A DNA stretch of 64,000 bases from an uncultured Collinsella sp. (GCA_902470695.1 CABRHH010000005.1:57939-121938); one strand, 5' to 3'. Shown: positions 34,203-43,351, counted from the first letter of the stretch. Translations and numbers: made by a program. The notes: generated from the sequence alone by a model not told the origin.

Positions 34203-35347
34203 TGAACTGCCCCCGCTGCAACACCGAGGTTCCCGACGGCTCCGGGTCGTGTCCGTCCTGCGGGTACGATCTTGCGCCGTCGGGCGAGTTCGTCTTCTGC
34301 GAGGGCTGCGGCGCGCGCCTGATGACGGGGGAGCGCACCTGCCCGAAATGCGGCCGCCCGGCGCCGGGGATCCTGTCGGCCAAGTCGGCCTCGGCTGATT
34401 TGGCGGCGGGCAAGACCGCGAGCTTCCCGCGCCTGACGCCCGGCATGATGGGGGACGCAGGCGCCGTCCGCTCCGCGCCGGAGCTCGTTTCCAGCTCGCT
34501 CGACCCGCAGGTCACCGGCGTGCTCGATGCCGATGCGCTTGCGGCTGCCGAGGCCGATGCCGGAGCGCGCGAGCGGTCGTCCAGGCGGGGTCGCCGCCCC
34601 CAGGCCGAGCCGGCCGCATCCGAGCCCGCCGGCGTGCCGCTTTCCGAGGACGCCTACCGCCGTCGCCGCCGGTGGCCGCTGGTTGCGGCCGCGCTGCTGG
34701 TCGTCGCGCTCGGCGCGGGCGGCTGGTTTGTCGCCGCCGACCCGCTGGGCGTCATGCCCGGCTTCTACCGTAGCTTCAGCGAGGCCGCCGGCGACATGTT
34801 CCCTTCCCGCCAGCTTCCCGAGGCGAACACCGAGCAGCAGGACGGCTCCGCGGACACCGCCGACGATGCATCCGAGACCCCGGTGAGCGACGAGACGCTC
34901 TCCGACGACCAGGCATACCAGCAGCTTTCCGCCGCATGGACCGACATCGTGGCGCAGCACGACGCGCTGTCCGACATCATCGCCGACTACAACAGCGGCT
35001 TCATGGCCTCCTCGCTCGACACGCGCACCTCCTGCTCCAAGAGCGCCTATGCCGCCCGCGACGCGCTCGACGCCGTGATCGCGCGACTGCAGGACATGAA
35101 GCTCGCCGAGGACTCCGCCTACGCCGAAGACGTGACGAGGCTCACGCAGCTTGCCCAGTGGGTCCGCACGCGCGTGGATATCTACTGTGCGAGCTGGGAT
35201 ATCTCGCTGGGCTATACGGGGTCGGAGCGCCCGAGCGCGCACGAGTCCGAGATCTTGGCCCCGCTGCGCGAGCGCGCCAGCGAGGATGACCAGGCCCGCG
35301 AGAACTATTTCGCCAACGTCGAGGCCTGGAAGCCCCAGCAGGAATAG
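34202..35347 (+). CDS. Double zinc-ribbon, single-pass membrane protein
   Basis: A 381-residue protein with two C4 zinc ribbons at its N-terminus (Cys 3, 6, 17, 20 and Cys 33, 36, 47, 50). A disordered Ala/Glu/Arg linker follows, then one membrane helix (about 161-180, after RRRRW) and an extracytoplasmic domain of about 190 residues with no recognised family. The basic residues before the helix put the ribbons in the cytoplasm. The GTG start shares a base with the ATPase stop and has GAAGGAAGG upstream. Similar zinc-ribbon-plus-helix proteins are common in actinobacteria and Firmicutes, with no known role. Coupling to the ATPase gene hints at a shared job, but this is weak. Confidence 0.75.
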   Translation: MNCPRCNTEVPDGSGSCPSCGYDLAPSGEFVFCEGCGARLMTGERTCPKCGRPAPGILSAKSASADLAAGKTASFPRLTPGMMGDAGAVRSAPELVSSSLDPQVTGVLDADALAAAEADAGARERSSRRGRRPQAEPAASEPAGVPLSEDAYRRRRRWPLVAAALLVVALGAGGWFVAADPLGVMPGFYRSFSEAAGDMFPSRQLPEANTEQQDGSADTADDASETPVSDETLSDDQAYQQLSAAWTDIVAQHDALSDIIADYNSGFMASSLDTRTSCSKSAYAARDALDAVIARLQDMKLAEDSAYAEDVTRLTQLAQWVRTRVDIYCASWDISLGYTGSERPSAHESEILAPLRERASEDDQARENYFANVEAWKPQQE

Positions 35348-35381
35348 GGCGTGCGCCGAATTCGTGAACGTTCGACGTTCT

Positions 35382-35390
35382 TGCTAGAAT
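35382..35390 (+). promoter_or_regulatory. Extended -10 promoter for the cyclophilin gene
   Basis: TGCTAGAAT (TGN plus TAGAAT), 38 bases before the start codon. No clear -35 is present. Confidence 0.5.
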
Positions 35391-35427
35391 TGTTGAGATA
35401 CGCACGAACGATAGAAAGGGAACACGT

Positions 35428-35967
35428 ATGTTCCACACCGAGCTTCACACCCCGGACTACCAGCTTGCCGGCGACGAGGTCGCCGTCATCGAGACCTCGC
35501 GCGGCACCGTGCGCGTGGCGCTGGACTGCGCCGGCGCGCCGATCCACGCCGCCAACTTCTGCGAGCTCGCGCAGATGGGCTTCTACGACGGGCTGAAGTT
35601 TCACCGCTATGTGCCCGGGTTCGTGATCCAGGGCGGCTGCCCCAACACGCGCGACATGACCCCCGAGCAGGTGGCCGCCGGCCAGCCGGGCCCGGACGGC
35701 ATGCCCGGCACGGGCGGCCCGGGTTGGAACATCCGCGAGGAGTTCTCCACCAACCCGCGCAACAGCCATGAGGACGGCGCGCTGGCCATGGCGCGCTCCA
35801 TGGACCCCAACTCCGCTGGCTCCCAGTTCTACTTCTGCCTGGGCCCGCAGCACAACCTCGATTCCGGCTACACCGTCTTCGGCGCCACCGTCGAGGGACT
35901 CGACGTGATCGGCCAGCTGCGCGCGGGCGATACCATCGAGCGCGTCTCAGTTGAGCACGCGGCATAA
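35428..35967 (+). CDS. Cyclophilin-type peptidyl-prolyl cis-trans isomerase
   Basis: A 179-residue cyclophilin without a signal peptide, so a cytoplasmic folding catalyst. The active-site segments are present: KFHRYVPGFVIQGG with the catalytic Arg, and NSHEDGALAMARSMDPNSAGSQFYFCLGPQ, with HNLDSGYTVFG further on. An insertion of about 20 residues (PEQVAAGQPGPDGMPGTGGPG) precedes the NIREEF segment. GAAAGGGAA supplies the ribosome binding site. It has its own promoter and stands alone between two uncharacterised membrane-protein genes. Confidence 0.93.
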   Translation: MFHTELHTPDYQLAGDEVAVIETSRGTVRVALDCAGAPIHAANFCELAQMGFYDGLKFHRYVPGFVIQGGCPNTRDMTPEQVAAGQPGPDGMPGTGGPGWNIREEFSTNPRNSHEDGALAMARSMDPNSAGSQFYFCLGPQHNLDSGYTVFGATVEGLDVIGQLRAGDTIERVSVEHAA

Positions 35968-36038
35968 GGGGCGGGCCCCAGTCGTCTGAGAGTGCGCATC
36001 GCCCGCACCGAGCGATGCGCACAGATAAGGAGAACCAC

Positions 36039-37310
36039 GTGAACGATCAAGCGCTGCAACAGGCCCGCGCCTCCTACCGTGCCGGTGATTTCGCCGCGGC
36101 ATCCCAGCTGTTCGCCGCCGCGAAGGACCCCGGCGAGGTGAGCGGCGAGGTCGACCATCTGCGCGGAAACGCCCTGATGCGCCTCGGGCGCTACGCCGAG
36201 GCCGCCGACGCTTACGCCGCGGCCCTGCAGGACAGCTCCTACGGCAAGTGCGGCGCCCTGCTCACCAACCGCGGCAAGGCACTCGCCGCCGCGGGCGATG
36301 TGGCCGCAGCGGTCGAATCCTTCACCGCCGCCACCCAGGACAGCAGCTACGCCACGCCGTATAAGGCCTACATGGGCCTGGGCGGCGCCCTGCAGCGCCT
36401 CGGGCGCATGACCGAGGCGGGCGTGGCCTTCCGCCAGGCCGCGATCGACGAAGCGAACCCGGCGCGCACTGCGGCCCTGGCGAGCCTGGGCGAGTGCTTC
36501 GCGGCCCTGTCGCGTCCCGAGGACGCCATCGAGGTCTTCCGCACCGCACTCGATTTCGCCGGTCCGCGCGATGACGTGCGTGCCATCAACGCCGGCCTGG
36601 GCTCGGCCTATGTGGCCTGTGGCCGCTTCTCCGATGCGCAGGAGGCCTTCCAGACGGCAACCGCCGACGGCATCTATCGCCTGACGCCCGAGCAGCAGGC
36701 CGATTTCGACCGCGCACATGACGTTCTGTCCGCCAACGCCGCCATCCGCCCTGCGCAGGCCGGCACGCCCGACCCCGTCGACCCGCTCGACCCGCTCGGC
36801 GCTTCCGGCAGCTTCATGCCCGACCCCTCCGACACCGGGTTCTTCACGCTGACCGAGTCCGAGATGGTGCAGCAGGACCGCCAGGAGATGAAGGTGCGCC
36901 GCCGGGGCCGCCACACCGGCCTCAAGGTGTTCCTCGTCATCTTCGTCCTGCTTCTGCTGGCCGCCGGCGGCTTGGGCTTCGCCTACACCCAGGGCCTGGG
37001 CATCCCCTCGCAGCAGGATGCCGTGACCGGGCTGTTCCAGGCGGTCTCGGACGGGTCCGACCCCTCCTCGCACCTGTCCTCCAAGCTCGACGACAGCACC
37101 AAGTCGATCATCGCGGCCTCCATCCCCAAGGACGCCGAGCCCACGATCGAGGGGCTCGACAAGTCCATGACGACCTCGACCGCCACCGTGAAGGCGAAGC
37201 TGTCCTCGGGCGGCGAGCTCACCTACACCGTCACGTTCGAGCGCGAGGGGATCGGCTGGGCCGTCTCGGGCGTCTCCACCGACTTCAGCGGGACGTCCAC
37301 GAGCGAGTAG
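36039..37310 (+). CDS. TPR-repeat membrane protein
   Basis: A 423-residue protein with four or five TPR-like repeats in residues 1-235 (ASYRAGDFAAASQLF, GNALMRLGRYAEAADAYAAAL, GLGGALQRLGRMTEAGVAF, LGSAYVACGRFSDAQEAF). A linker, one membrane helix (about 292-316, LKVFLVIFVLLLLAAGGLGFAY) and a small C-terminal domain of about 105 residues outside the membrane follow. GTG 36039 is the start because AAGGAGAA lies five bases upstream; ATG 36015 lies upstream of that site. I do not recognise the family. It directly precedes mreB, which makes a role as a scaffold near the elongasome possible but unproven. Confidence 0.7.
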   Translation: MNDQALQQARASYRAGDFAAASQLFAAAKDPGEVSGEVDHLRGNALMRLGRYAEAADAYAAALQDSSYGKCGALLTNRGKALAAAGDVAAAVESFTAATQDSSYATPYKAYMGLGGALQRLGRMTEAGVAFRQAAIDEANPARTAALASLGECFAALSRPEDAIEVFRTALDFAGPRDDVRAINAGLGSAYVACGRFSDAQEAFQTATADGIYRLTPEQQADFDRAHDVLSANAAIRPAQAGTPDPVDPLDPLGASGSFMPDPSDTGFFTLTESEMVQQDRQEMKVRRRGRHTGLKVFLVIFVLLLLAAGGLGFAYTQGLGIPSQQDAVTGLFQAVSDGSDPSSHLSSKLDDSTKSIIAASIPKDAEPTIEGLDKSMTTSTATVKAKLSSGGELTYTVTFEREGIGWAVSGVSTDFSGTSTSE

Positions 37311-37344
37311 CCCTGCCGGCACGGATGTGCACGCATCGCGCAGC

Positions 37345-37380
37345 GCACGCGCGGCGGGCCGGTGTGTCCGCCGCGCGTGC
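37345..37380. promoter_or_regulatory. Perfect 13-bp inverted repeat abutting the mreB -10 element
   Basis: GCACGCGCGGCGG (37345-37357) and its exact complement (37368-37380) flank a ten-base loop. The right arm ends with the TGC of the extended -10, and there is no T-run. It could be an operator over the mreB promoter, or a stem that ends the TPR-gene transcript. Confidence 0.5.
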
Positions 37381-37386
37381 TACACT
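37378..37386 (+). promoter_or_regulatory. Extended -10 promoter of the mre operon
   Basis: TGCTACACT, 50 bases before the mreB start; predicted leader of about 43 bases with a TAGGAG site. Confidence 0.45.
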
Positions 37387-37435
37387 GCTTGGGACCGATT
37401 AGAGACACGCACGCGAACCGAATGTAGGAGTCGCC

Positions 37436-38479
37436 TTGTTTTCACTGATGGATATGTTCTTCGGCCAGTATGACGGCGACCTTGCTATCGACCTGGGCAC
37501 CGCCAACACCCTCGTCTCCGTCCGCGGCAAGGGCATCGTCATCCGCGAGCCCTCCGTCGTGGCGATCGACAAGACCGACGAGCGCATCCTGGCCGTCGGC
37601 ATCGAGGCGAAGCGCATGCTCGGCCGCACGCCGGGCAACATCGTGGCGGTCCGGCCGCTGAAGGACGGCGTCATCGCCGACTTCGACGTGACCGAGGCCA
37701 TGCTGCGCTACTTCATCGACAAGGCGAGCGGCAAGCGCTACCCCTGGACGCCGCGTCCGCGCGTGGTGGTCTGCGTGCCCTCCGGTGTTACGAGCGTGGA
37801 GAAGCGCGCCGTGTTCGAGGCCACCATTCAGGCGGGTGCGCGCCAGGCGTACCTGATCGAGGAGCCCATGGCCGCCGCAATCGGCGCCGACCTGCCCGTC
37901 GAGGAGCCCACCGGCTCCATGGTGATCGACATCGGCGGCGGCACGACCGAGGTCGCCGTCATCGCCATGGGCGGCATCGTGGTGTCCCAGTCCATCCGCA
38001 TCGCCGGCGACGAGTTCGACCAGGCGATTCTGTCGCATGTGCGCGACGCCTACAACCTTGCGATCGGCGAGCGCACCGCCGAGGACATCAAGATCAAGGT
38101 GGGCTCGGCCGTGCCGCTCAAAGACGAGCTGGACGTCGAGGTCAACGGTCGCGATGTCATCAGCGGCCTGCCCAAGACGGTGCGCATCGAGAGCGAGGAG
38201 ATCCGCCGCGCGCTCAACAAGCCGCTCGACGAGATGACCAAGGCCGTGAAGGACGCGCTCGACGCCACGCCGCCCGACCTGGCCTCCGACCTCATGTACT
38301 ACGGCATCCTGCTCACCGGCGGCGGCGCCATGCTGCGCGGCTTGGACGTGCGCCTGCGCGATGAGACGGGCGTGGCGGTCAACGTCAGCCCTACCGCGCT
38401 CGACAACGTGGTGAACGGATGCGCCCGCGTGCTGGAGGCCAACGCCTTCGACGGCGGATTCGTCCAGAGCAACGCCTAG
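37436..38479 (+). CDS. mreB: Rod-shape-determining actin homologue MreB
   Basis: MreB forms membrane-bound filaments that guide lateral wall synthesis. The 347-residue protein has the actin-type phosphate-1 motif DLAIDLGTANTLV, the phosphate-2 motif VIDIGGGTTEVAVI and the adenosine motif LLTGGGAMLRGLD. A short hydrophobic N-terminus (MFSLMDMFF) can act as the membrane-binding tip. The start is TTG 37436, with TAGGAG five bases upstream; ATG 37448 is the alternative but has no site. It opens the mreBCD-PBP2-rodA run, so a rod-shaped cell is expected. Confidence 0.96.
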   Translation: MFSLMDMFFGQYDGDLAIDLGTANTLVSVRGKGIVIREPSVVAIDKTDERILAVGIEAKRMLGRTPGNIVAVRPLKDGVIADFDVTEAMLRYFIDKASGKRYPWTPRPRVVVCVPSGVTSVEKRAVFEATIQAGARQAYLIEEPMAAAIGADLPVEEPTGSMVIDIGGGTTEVAVIAMGGIVVSQSIRIAGDEFDQAILSHVRDAYNLAIGERTAEDIKIKVGSAVPLKDELDVEVNGRDVISGLPKTVRIESEEIRRALNKPLDEMTKAVKDALDATPPDLASDLMYYGILLTGGGAMLRGLDVRLRDETGVAVNVSPTALDNVVNGCARVLEANAFDGGFVQSNA

Positions 38480-38490
38480 GGGGCCAGATC

Positions 38491-39453
38491 GTGCCGGGTT
38501 CTCGGAAACGTCCCACAAGCCTGCATAGCTCCAAGCAATCAACGGGTGGTCGCCCGTTGATTGCGTTCTGCCTCGTTTCGCTGCTGCTGCTCACCTTCTA
38601 CGTGCGCGAGGGCGACAGCGGCATCGTGCACAGCGCCCGCAGTGCCGTCATGGCCATCACGTCTCCGGTGCGCATGGTCGGCGCGGCCATCGCCTCGCCG
38701 TTCGGCGCCATCGGCACCGCCGCCGGCAACCTCACCGCCTCCTCCGAGACCCTCTCCGACCTCAAGGAGGAAAACGAGAAGCTCACCGCCAAGGTGGCCG
38801 AACTGTCCGAGGCGCAAAGGACCGCCGAGCGCCTGGAGGCGCTCGTGGGCCTGCAGTCAACCTACAGTCTGAAGTCCACCGCCGCGCGCATCATCGGCGC
38901 ATCCAGCGACGCCTGGAGCGACACCGTCACGCTCGACAAGGGCACCACCTCCGGCTTTGCGGTCGGCATGCCCGTGTGCAGCTCCGGCGGCGTGATCGGG
39001 CAGATCATCGAGGTCTCGGCTACCACCAGCACGGTGCGCCTGATCACCGACGAGCAGTCGGGCGTCTCGGCGATGCTGCAGGATTCGCGCGCCCAGGGGA
39101 TGCTGCAGGGTCAGGCCGACGGCACCCTGCGCCTGTCCTATATCACCGCCGACGCCGACGTCAAGACCGGCGACATCGTGATCACCTCCGGTTTGGGCGG
39201 GGTTTTCCCGAAGGGCCTGCCCTTGGGTACGGTCAGCTCGGTGGAGCGCGCCTCGAACGCGGTGTACTACACGATCGTTGTGCGCGCCGCCTCCACGGCC
39301 GAGAACAACGAGGAGGTCCTCGTGGTCACCTCGGTGGGAGACGACCAGGTGGCCTCCGACGAGGACGTGACCGCGGCCAACAGCACGCCGCAGGGGTCCG
39401 CCGCCGACTCGTCGATGGCCGACCAGAACACAGACGACGCGTCGGCGCAGTAG
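38491..39453 (+). CDS. mreC: Rod-shape-determining protein MreC
   Basis: MreC is the bitopic scaffold that couples MreB to the wall synthases. The 320-residue protein has one N-terminal membrane helix (about 24-42, LIAFCLVSLLLLTFYVR), a coiled coil (about 85-125, SSETLSDLKEENEKLTAKVAELSEAQRTAERLEAL) and the double beta-barrel periplasmic-type domain (ARIIGASSDAWSDTVTLDKGTTSGFAVGMPV, GDIVITSGLGGVFPKGLPLG). A Ser/Asp-rich tail ends it. GTG 38491 is preceded by AGGGGG; it starts 11 bases after the mreB stop. Confidence 0.93.
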   Translation: MPGSRKRPTSLHSSKQSTGGRPLIAFCLVSLLLLTFYVREGDSGIVHSARSAVMAITSPVRMVGAAIASPFGAIGTAAGNLTASSETLSDLKEENEKLTAKVAELSEAQRTAERLEALVGLQSTYSLKSTAARIIGASSDAWSDTVTLDKGTTSGFAVGMPVCSSGGVIGQIIEVSATTSTVRLITDEQSGVSAMLQDSRAQGMLQGQADGTLRLSYITADADVKTGDIVITSGLGGVFPKGLPLGTVSSVERASNAVYYTIVVRAASTAENNEEVLVVTSVGDDQVASDEDVTAANSTPQGSAADSSMADQNTDDASAQ

Positions 39454-39462
39454 GGGAGCCCC

Positions 39463-40014
39463 ATGGAGTTCAAGCATTCAGGCACCTCGGCGCGCCCGCT
39501 TGCCATCGCCTGCATCCTGGCAGTCGTGTTGCAGGTCGCGCTCGCGCCGCAGCTGTCCGTCTTCGGTGGACGTATCAATTTCATGCTCGTGCTGGTTGCC
39601 GCCGCGGCGGTGGGCGGTGAGTCCCGCACCCTTGTCTATCTCGGCTTCTTCGCGGGATTGTTCTACGACCTCACGGCTGCGGTGCCGGTGGGGCTCCAGG
39701 CGCTTTTGCTGTGCGTGACCGGCTACGGCCTGGCGCTCATGTCGCGCGGCATCAACCCCCAGGCGCGGGCCGACGCGCTGCGGTTCGCCGGCGTGGGCAT
39801 CGTGGGCGTCAACGTCGTCTACGGCTCCGTCCTGTTCTTCATGGGCATCGAGACCAGCCTGATGGGGGCCCTGCTCTCCCATGCGCTGGCCTCGAGCGTG
39901 CTGGACATCGCGGTGGCGGTGCCGTTTCTGATGCTGCTGTCTGCCGGCGAGCAGAGCCGCGGCTTCTCGGCACGCGGGGGCGCCCACGGAACCCGGCGTC
40001 GCCGCCTGCGCTAG
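39463..40014 (+). CDS. mreD: Rod-shape-determining protein MreD
   Basis: A 183-residue integral membrane protein with five or six hydrophobic segments. MreD sequences are poorly conserved; the call rests on position between mreC and the PBP2 gene and on the GRINFMLVLVAAAAVGGESRTLVYLGFFAGLFYDL stretch, which matches the family pattern of a Phe-Tyr-Asp end to helix 3. A basic tail (GTRRRRLR) ends the protein in the cytoplasm. GGGGAG precedes the ATG; spacing to both neighbours is nine bases. Confidence 0.85.
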   Translation: MEFKHSGTSARPLAIACILAVVLQVALAPQLSVFGGRINFMLVLVAAAAVGGESRTLVYLGFFAGLFYDLTAAVPVGLQALLLCVTGYGLALMSRGINPQARADALRFAGVGIVGVNVVYGSVLFFMGIETSLMGALLSHALASSVLDIAVAVPFLMLLSAGEQSRGFSARGGAHGTRRRRLR

Positions 40015-40023
40015 GAACCGCCC

Positions 40024-42072
40024 ATGAACGCGCAGCTCGTCGTCATCATCGCCGGCCTCATCCTGGTCGCGGCCATCATCGGCTCCCTCATCTTCCTGCG
40101 GGGCTACTCCGGCAAGTTCACCTTCGACACCGCCGGCGGGACCCGTCCGCGCGCCGCGCAGGGCGAGGGCAACACCACCGGCGTGGCCTTCAAGGGCCGA
40201 TTCAAGCTCCTCACCGCCGGCGTTGCGGCCATTTTCGCTGCTATCGTGGCGAAGCTGTGGAGCATGCAGATGGTCTCCTCGGATTACTACGAGGGGCTGG
40301 CCGAACGCAACCAGACGCGAACCGTCACCACGCCTGCGTCGCGCGGGCGCATCCTGGACCGCAACGGCGTCGAGCTGGTGGGCAACCGCGGCTCGCTCAC
40401 GGTGGCCGCCTACCGCGACCTGGCCGAGGACACCGTATGCGTGCGGCACCTGGCCAACGTGCTCGGCATGCCCTACATGGCGGTGCTGCGCAACATCCAG
40501 GACAACACCGAGGGCGCCCAGAGCCTGCACACCATCGCCAGCGACGTGCGCCGCTCGACGGTGGCCTACATCCAGGAGCACATCTCCGACTTCCCCGGGG
40601 TGCAGATCGTCGAGCGCACCGAGCGCAGCTACCCGTACGGCACGCTGGCCTGCCATGTGCTCGGCTACACCGGTACGGTGAGCTCTGAGCAGCTCGAGGC
40701 TCAGGAAAAGATGACCGACGAGGAGAAGCAGGGCTCGATCACCTACCAGTCAGGCGATATCGTGGGGCAGGCGGGCGTCGAGTACCAGTACGAGAGCCTG
40801 CTGCAGGGCATCCGTGGAGAGCAGACGGTGAAGGTCGATGCGAGCGGTAACGTGACCGGTCAGGCCGGCGCGGTGCCGCCCAAGCCCGGCAGCGACATCA
40901 AGCTCACCTTGGACCTCAAGATCCAGCAGGCGTGCGAGGAGGGCCTGAAGCTCGGCATGGAGACCGCGCAGCGCCTGGGCAACGCCGCCTCGGCCGGCAC
41001 CTGCCTGTGCCTGGACTGCACCAACGGCGAGATCTTGGGCCTGGCATGCGCGCCCACCTTCGACCCGTCCGTGTTCGTGGGCGGCGTGTCCTCCGACGTG
41101 TGGAGCCAGCTGAACGACGACAACGGCGACCATCCGCTCATCAACCGCGCGGTGGCCGGCCAGTATATGTCCGCCTCCACCATCAAGCCCTTCTCGGCGC
41201 TTGCCGGTATGGAGTACGGCGTCTACACCGCCGACACCACCAGCGACTGCAAGGGTTGGTGGACCGGCTTGGGCGAATCGGCCGGCAAATGGTGCTGGAA
41301 CCACTCCGGGCACGGCATCCGCAACCTGCAGACCGGCATCCGCGACTCCTGCGACGTGGTCTTCTACGACGTGGGCAAGAACTTCTTCTACGACGAGCAG
41401 AACCCCGAGGGCCTGCAGGAGATGTTCCGCCGCTGGGGCCTCGGCTCCAAAACCGGAATCGACCTGCCGTCCGAGGCGAGCGGGCGCGTGCCCGATTCGG
41501 CCTGGAAGGAGAGCTACTTCAAGGACTGGTCGGCCGAGGAGCGCGCTTGGAACGCGGGCGATATGACCAACATCGCCATCGGGCAGGGCGACATCCTGGT
41601 GACGCCGCTGCAGATGGCCGTGGCCTATGGCGGCATCGCCACCGGTGGCACTGAGTACACCCCGCATGTGCTGTACTCCGCGGTGGCGCGCGACGGCGAG
41701 GGCGACGCCTACACCTACCAGACCTCCGAGCGCCTGAAGGCCGAGATCTCCACGAACGGCGCGCTCGACGTGGCGCGTCAGGGCCTGCATTCGATGATCT
41801 ACGAGGAGGCGGCGAGCACCGCGGCGCACTTCACGAACCTGCCCGTGCAGGTGGCGGGCAAGTCGGGCACCGGCGAGAAGTCGGGTGAGGAGGCCTATGG
41901 CTGGTTCATCGCCTACGCGCCCTACGAGTCGCCGCAGTACGTGATCGCCTGCCTGATCGAGAAGGGCGGCTTCGGAGCTACCTGCGCCATGCCGGCGGTC
42001 CGGCAGGTGCTCGGCGCGATCTACGATTCGCCCGACACAACCGCCTATTCCGGCGGCGACAACACGAGGTGA
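40024..42072 (+). CDS. mrdA: Penicillin-binding protein 2 (elongasome transpeptidase)
   Basis: A 682-residue class B penicillin-binding protein that crosslinks new lateral peptidoglycan with RodA. It has an early hydrophobic stretch (about 4-27) and a second at about 58-80, where the usual single anchor is expected. The non-catalytic region begins TRTVTTPASRGRILDRNGVEL. The transpeptidase domain has the SXXK motif STIK (in MSASTIKPFSAL), the SXN-type SCD (RDSCDVVFYDVG) and the KSGTGEK triad motif. The extra N-terminal hydrophobic segment makes it longer than many PBP2 proteins. It is followed ten bases later by rodA. Confidence 0.94.
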   Translation: MNAQLVVIIAGLILVAAIIGSLIFLRGYSGKFTFDTAGGTRPRAAQGEGNTTGVAFKGRFKLLTAGVAAIFAAIVAKLWSMQMVSSDYYEGLAERNQTRTVTTPASRGRILDRNGVELVGNRGSLTVAAYRDLAEDTVCVRHLANVLGMPYMAVLRNIQDNTEGAQSLHTIASDVRRSTVAYIQEHISDFPGVQIVERTERSYPYGTLACHVLGYTGTVSSEQLEAQEKMTDEEKQGSITYQSGDIVGQAGVEYQYESLLQGIRGEQTVKVDASGNVTGQAGAVPPKPGSDIKLTLDLKIQQACEEGLKLGMETAQRLGNAASAGTCLCLDCTNGEILGLACAPTFDPSVFVGGVSSDVWSQLNDDNGDHPLINRAVAGQYMSASTIKPFSALAGMEYGVYTADTTSDCKGWWTGLGESAGKWCWNHSGHGIRNLQTGIRDSCDVVFYDVGKNFFYDEQNPEGLQEMFRRWGLGSKTGIDLPSEASGRVPDSAWKESYFKDWSAEERAWNAGDMTNIAIGQGDILVTPLQMAVAYGGIATGGTEYTPHVLYSAVARDGEGDAYTYQTSERLKAEISTNGALDVARQGLHSMIYEEAASTAAHFTNLPVQVAGKSGTGEKSGEEAYGWFIAYAPYESPQYVIACLIEKGGFGATCAMPAVRQVLGAIYDSPDTTAYSGGDNTR

Positions 42073-42082
42073 GGTGAGGCAG

Positions 42083-43267
42083 ATGGCCAACGATACGCTC
42101 AAACGCGTCAACAAGCAGCGCGACTCCACCCGCCGTGGCCTGCGGCAGAACGTGTGCCTGCCGGTGCTTGTCGCCTGGCTGGCGCTGCTCGCCTACGGTT
42201 CGTTCATCATCTGGACGGCCTCACTCACGATCGAGGAGGCGTCGTTTCCCCGCCAGCTGGTGGGCATCGGGCTCGGCGCCGTGCTGGCCTTCCTCTGCTG
42301 GCGGACGGACTTCTCCGGGCTCGCCGGGCTGTCTACCCCGTTGCTGATCATCGACGTGCTGGTCATGTTCACGCCCTATATCCCGGGGCTGTCCTACACC
42401 GGTGGCCTCGGCATGACGGGCTGGATCAAGATTCCGCTGATCGGCCTGACCTTTCAGCCGGTCGAGCTCGCCAAGCTCATCACCATCTTTCTGATGGCGT
42501 CGCTGGGGGCCCAGTACAACGGCCGTATTGAGAGCGTGCGCGACTATGTGAAGCTGTGTCTCACGCTCGCCGTGCCGTTCGGGGCCGCCGTGGTGGCCGG
42601 AGACTTGGGAAGCGGCTTGGTCGTGTTCTTCTCGGGGGCGGTCATCATCATGATGAGCGGGCCGCGGCGCGAATGGGTGCTGTGCACCGTCGCGATCGTC
42701 ATCGGGCTGGTGTCGCTGCTGCTCGCGGCCGATTCGGTGCTCGACAACCTCCTGGGTCACGACGTGTTGCTCAAGCAGTACCAGATGAACCGCCTGCTCG
42801 TCTTCATCGACCCGGAGTCCGACACCTCGGGTGCGGGCTACAACCTGTTGCAGTCACTGATCGCGGTGGGCTCGGGTGGATTTTTCGGCAAGGGTATCGG
42901 CCAGGCGTCCCAGGCGGGTGCGGGCTTTCTGCCCGAGGCGCACACCGACTTCGTCTTCGCGCTGCTGTCTGAGGAGTTCGGCTTCGTGGGCGCGCTTGCC
43001 CTGCTTGCGCTGTTCGCTCTGCTGATCTTCTTCACGATCCGGGTGGCGTTTCGCAGTGAGTCGCTATTCTTCAAGCTCGTTTGCGTGGGCATCGTCGGCA
43101 TGTGGACGTTCCAGATCCTGGAGGAGGTCGGCATGTGCATCGGGCTCATGCCAATCACGGGCATCCCGCTGCCTTTCATCAGCTTCGGGTCGAGCTCCAT
43201 GCTCATGCAGTGCGCCGCCGTGGGTATCGTGCAGTCTATCTGGCGCAGGCGCAGCAAGGTGACCTAA
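42083..43267 (+). CDS. rodA: SEDS peptidoglycan glycosyltransferase RodA
   Basis: RodA polymerises glycan strands from lipid II in complex with PBP2. The 394-residue multi-pass protein shows the SEDS features: GWIKIPLIGLTFQPVELAKL, PFGAAVVAGDLGSGLV with the catalytic-type Asp, QSLIAVGSGGFFGKGIG, LPEAHTDFVFALLSEEFGFVG and the final GIPLPFISFGSSSML. I chose ATG 42083, with GAGGTGAGG upstream; GTG 42074 is in frame but overlaps that site. It closes the elongasome run. Confidence 0.94.
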   Translation: MANDTLKRVNKQRDSTRRGLRQNVCLPVLVAWLALLAYGSFIIWTASLTIEEASFPRQLVGIGLGAVLAFLCWRTDFSGLAGLSTPLLIIDVLVMFTPYIPGLSYTGGLGMTGWIKIPLIGLTFQPVELAKLITIFLMASLGAQYNGRIESVRDYVKLCLTLAVPFGAAVVAGDLGSGLVVFFSGAVIIMMSGPRREWVLCTVAIVIGLVSLLLAADSVLDNLLGHDVLLKQYQMNRLLVFIDPESDTSGAGYNLLQSLIAVGSGGFFGKGIGQASQAGAGFLPEAHTDFVFALLSEEFGFVGALALLALFALLIFFTIRVAFRSESLFFKLVCVGIVGMWTFQILEEVGMCIGLMPITGIPLPFISFGSSSMLMQCAAVGIVQSIWRRRSKVT

Positions 43268-43351
43268 CAGGCGGGCCCACCCGTGCGGGTGCGCCCATGG
43301 TTCATGCAAGATGGCCCCCTTCGCGGGGCCTTGAGGTTCGAAAGGGTTCAT

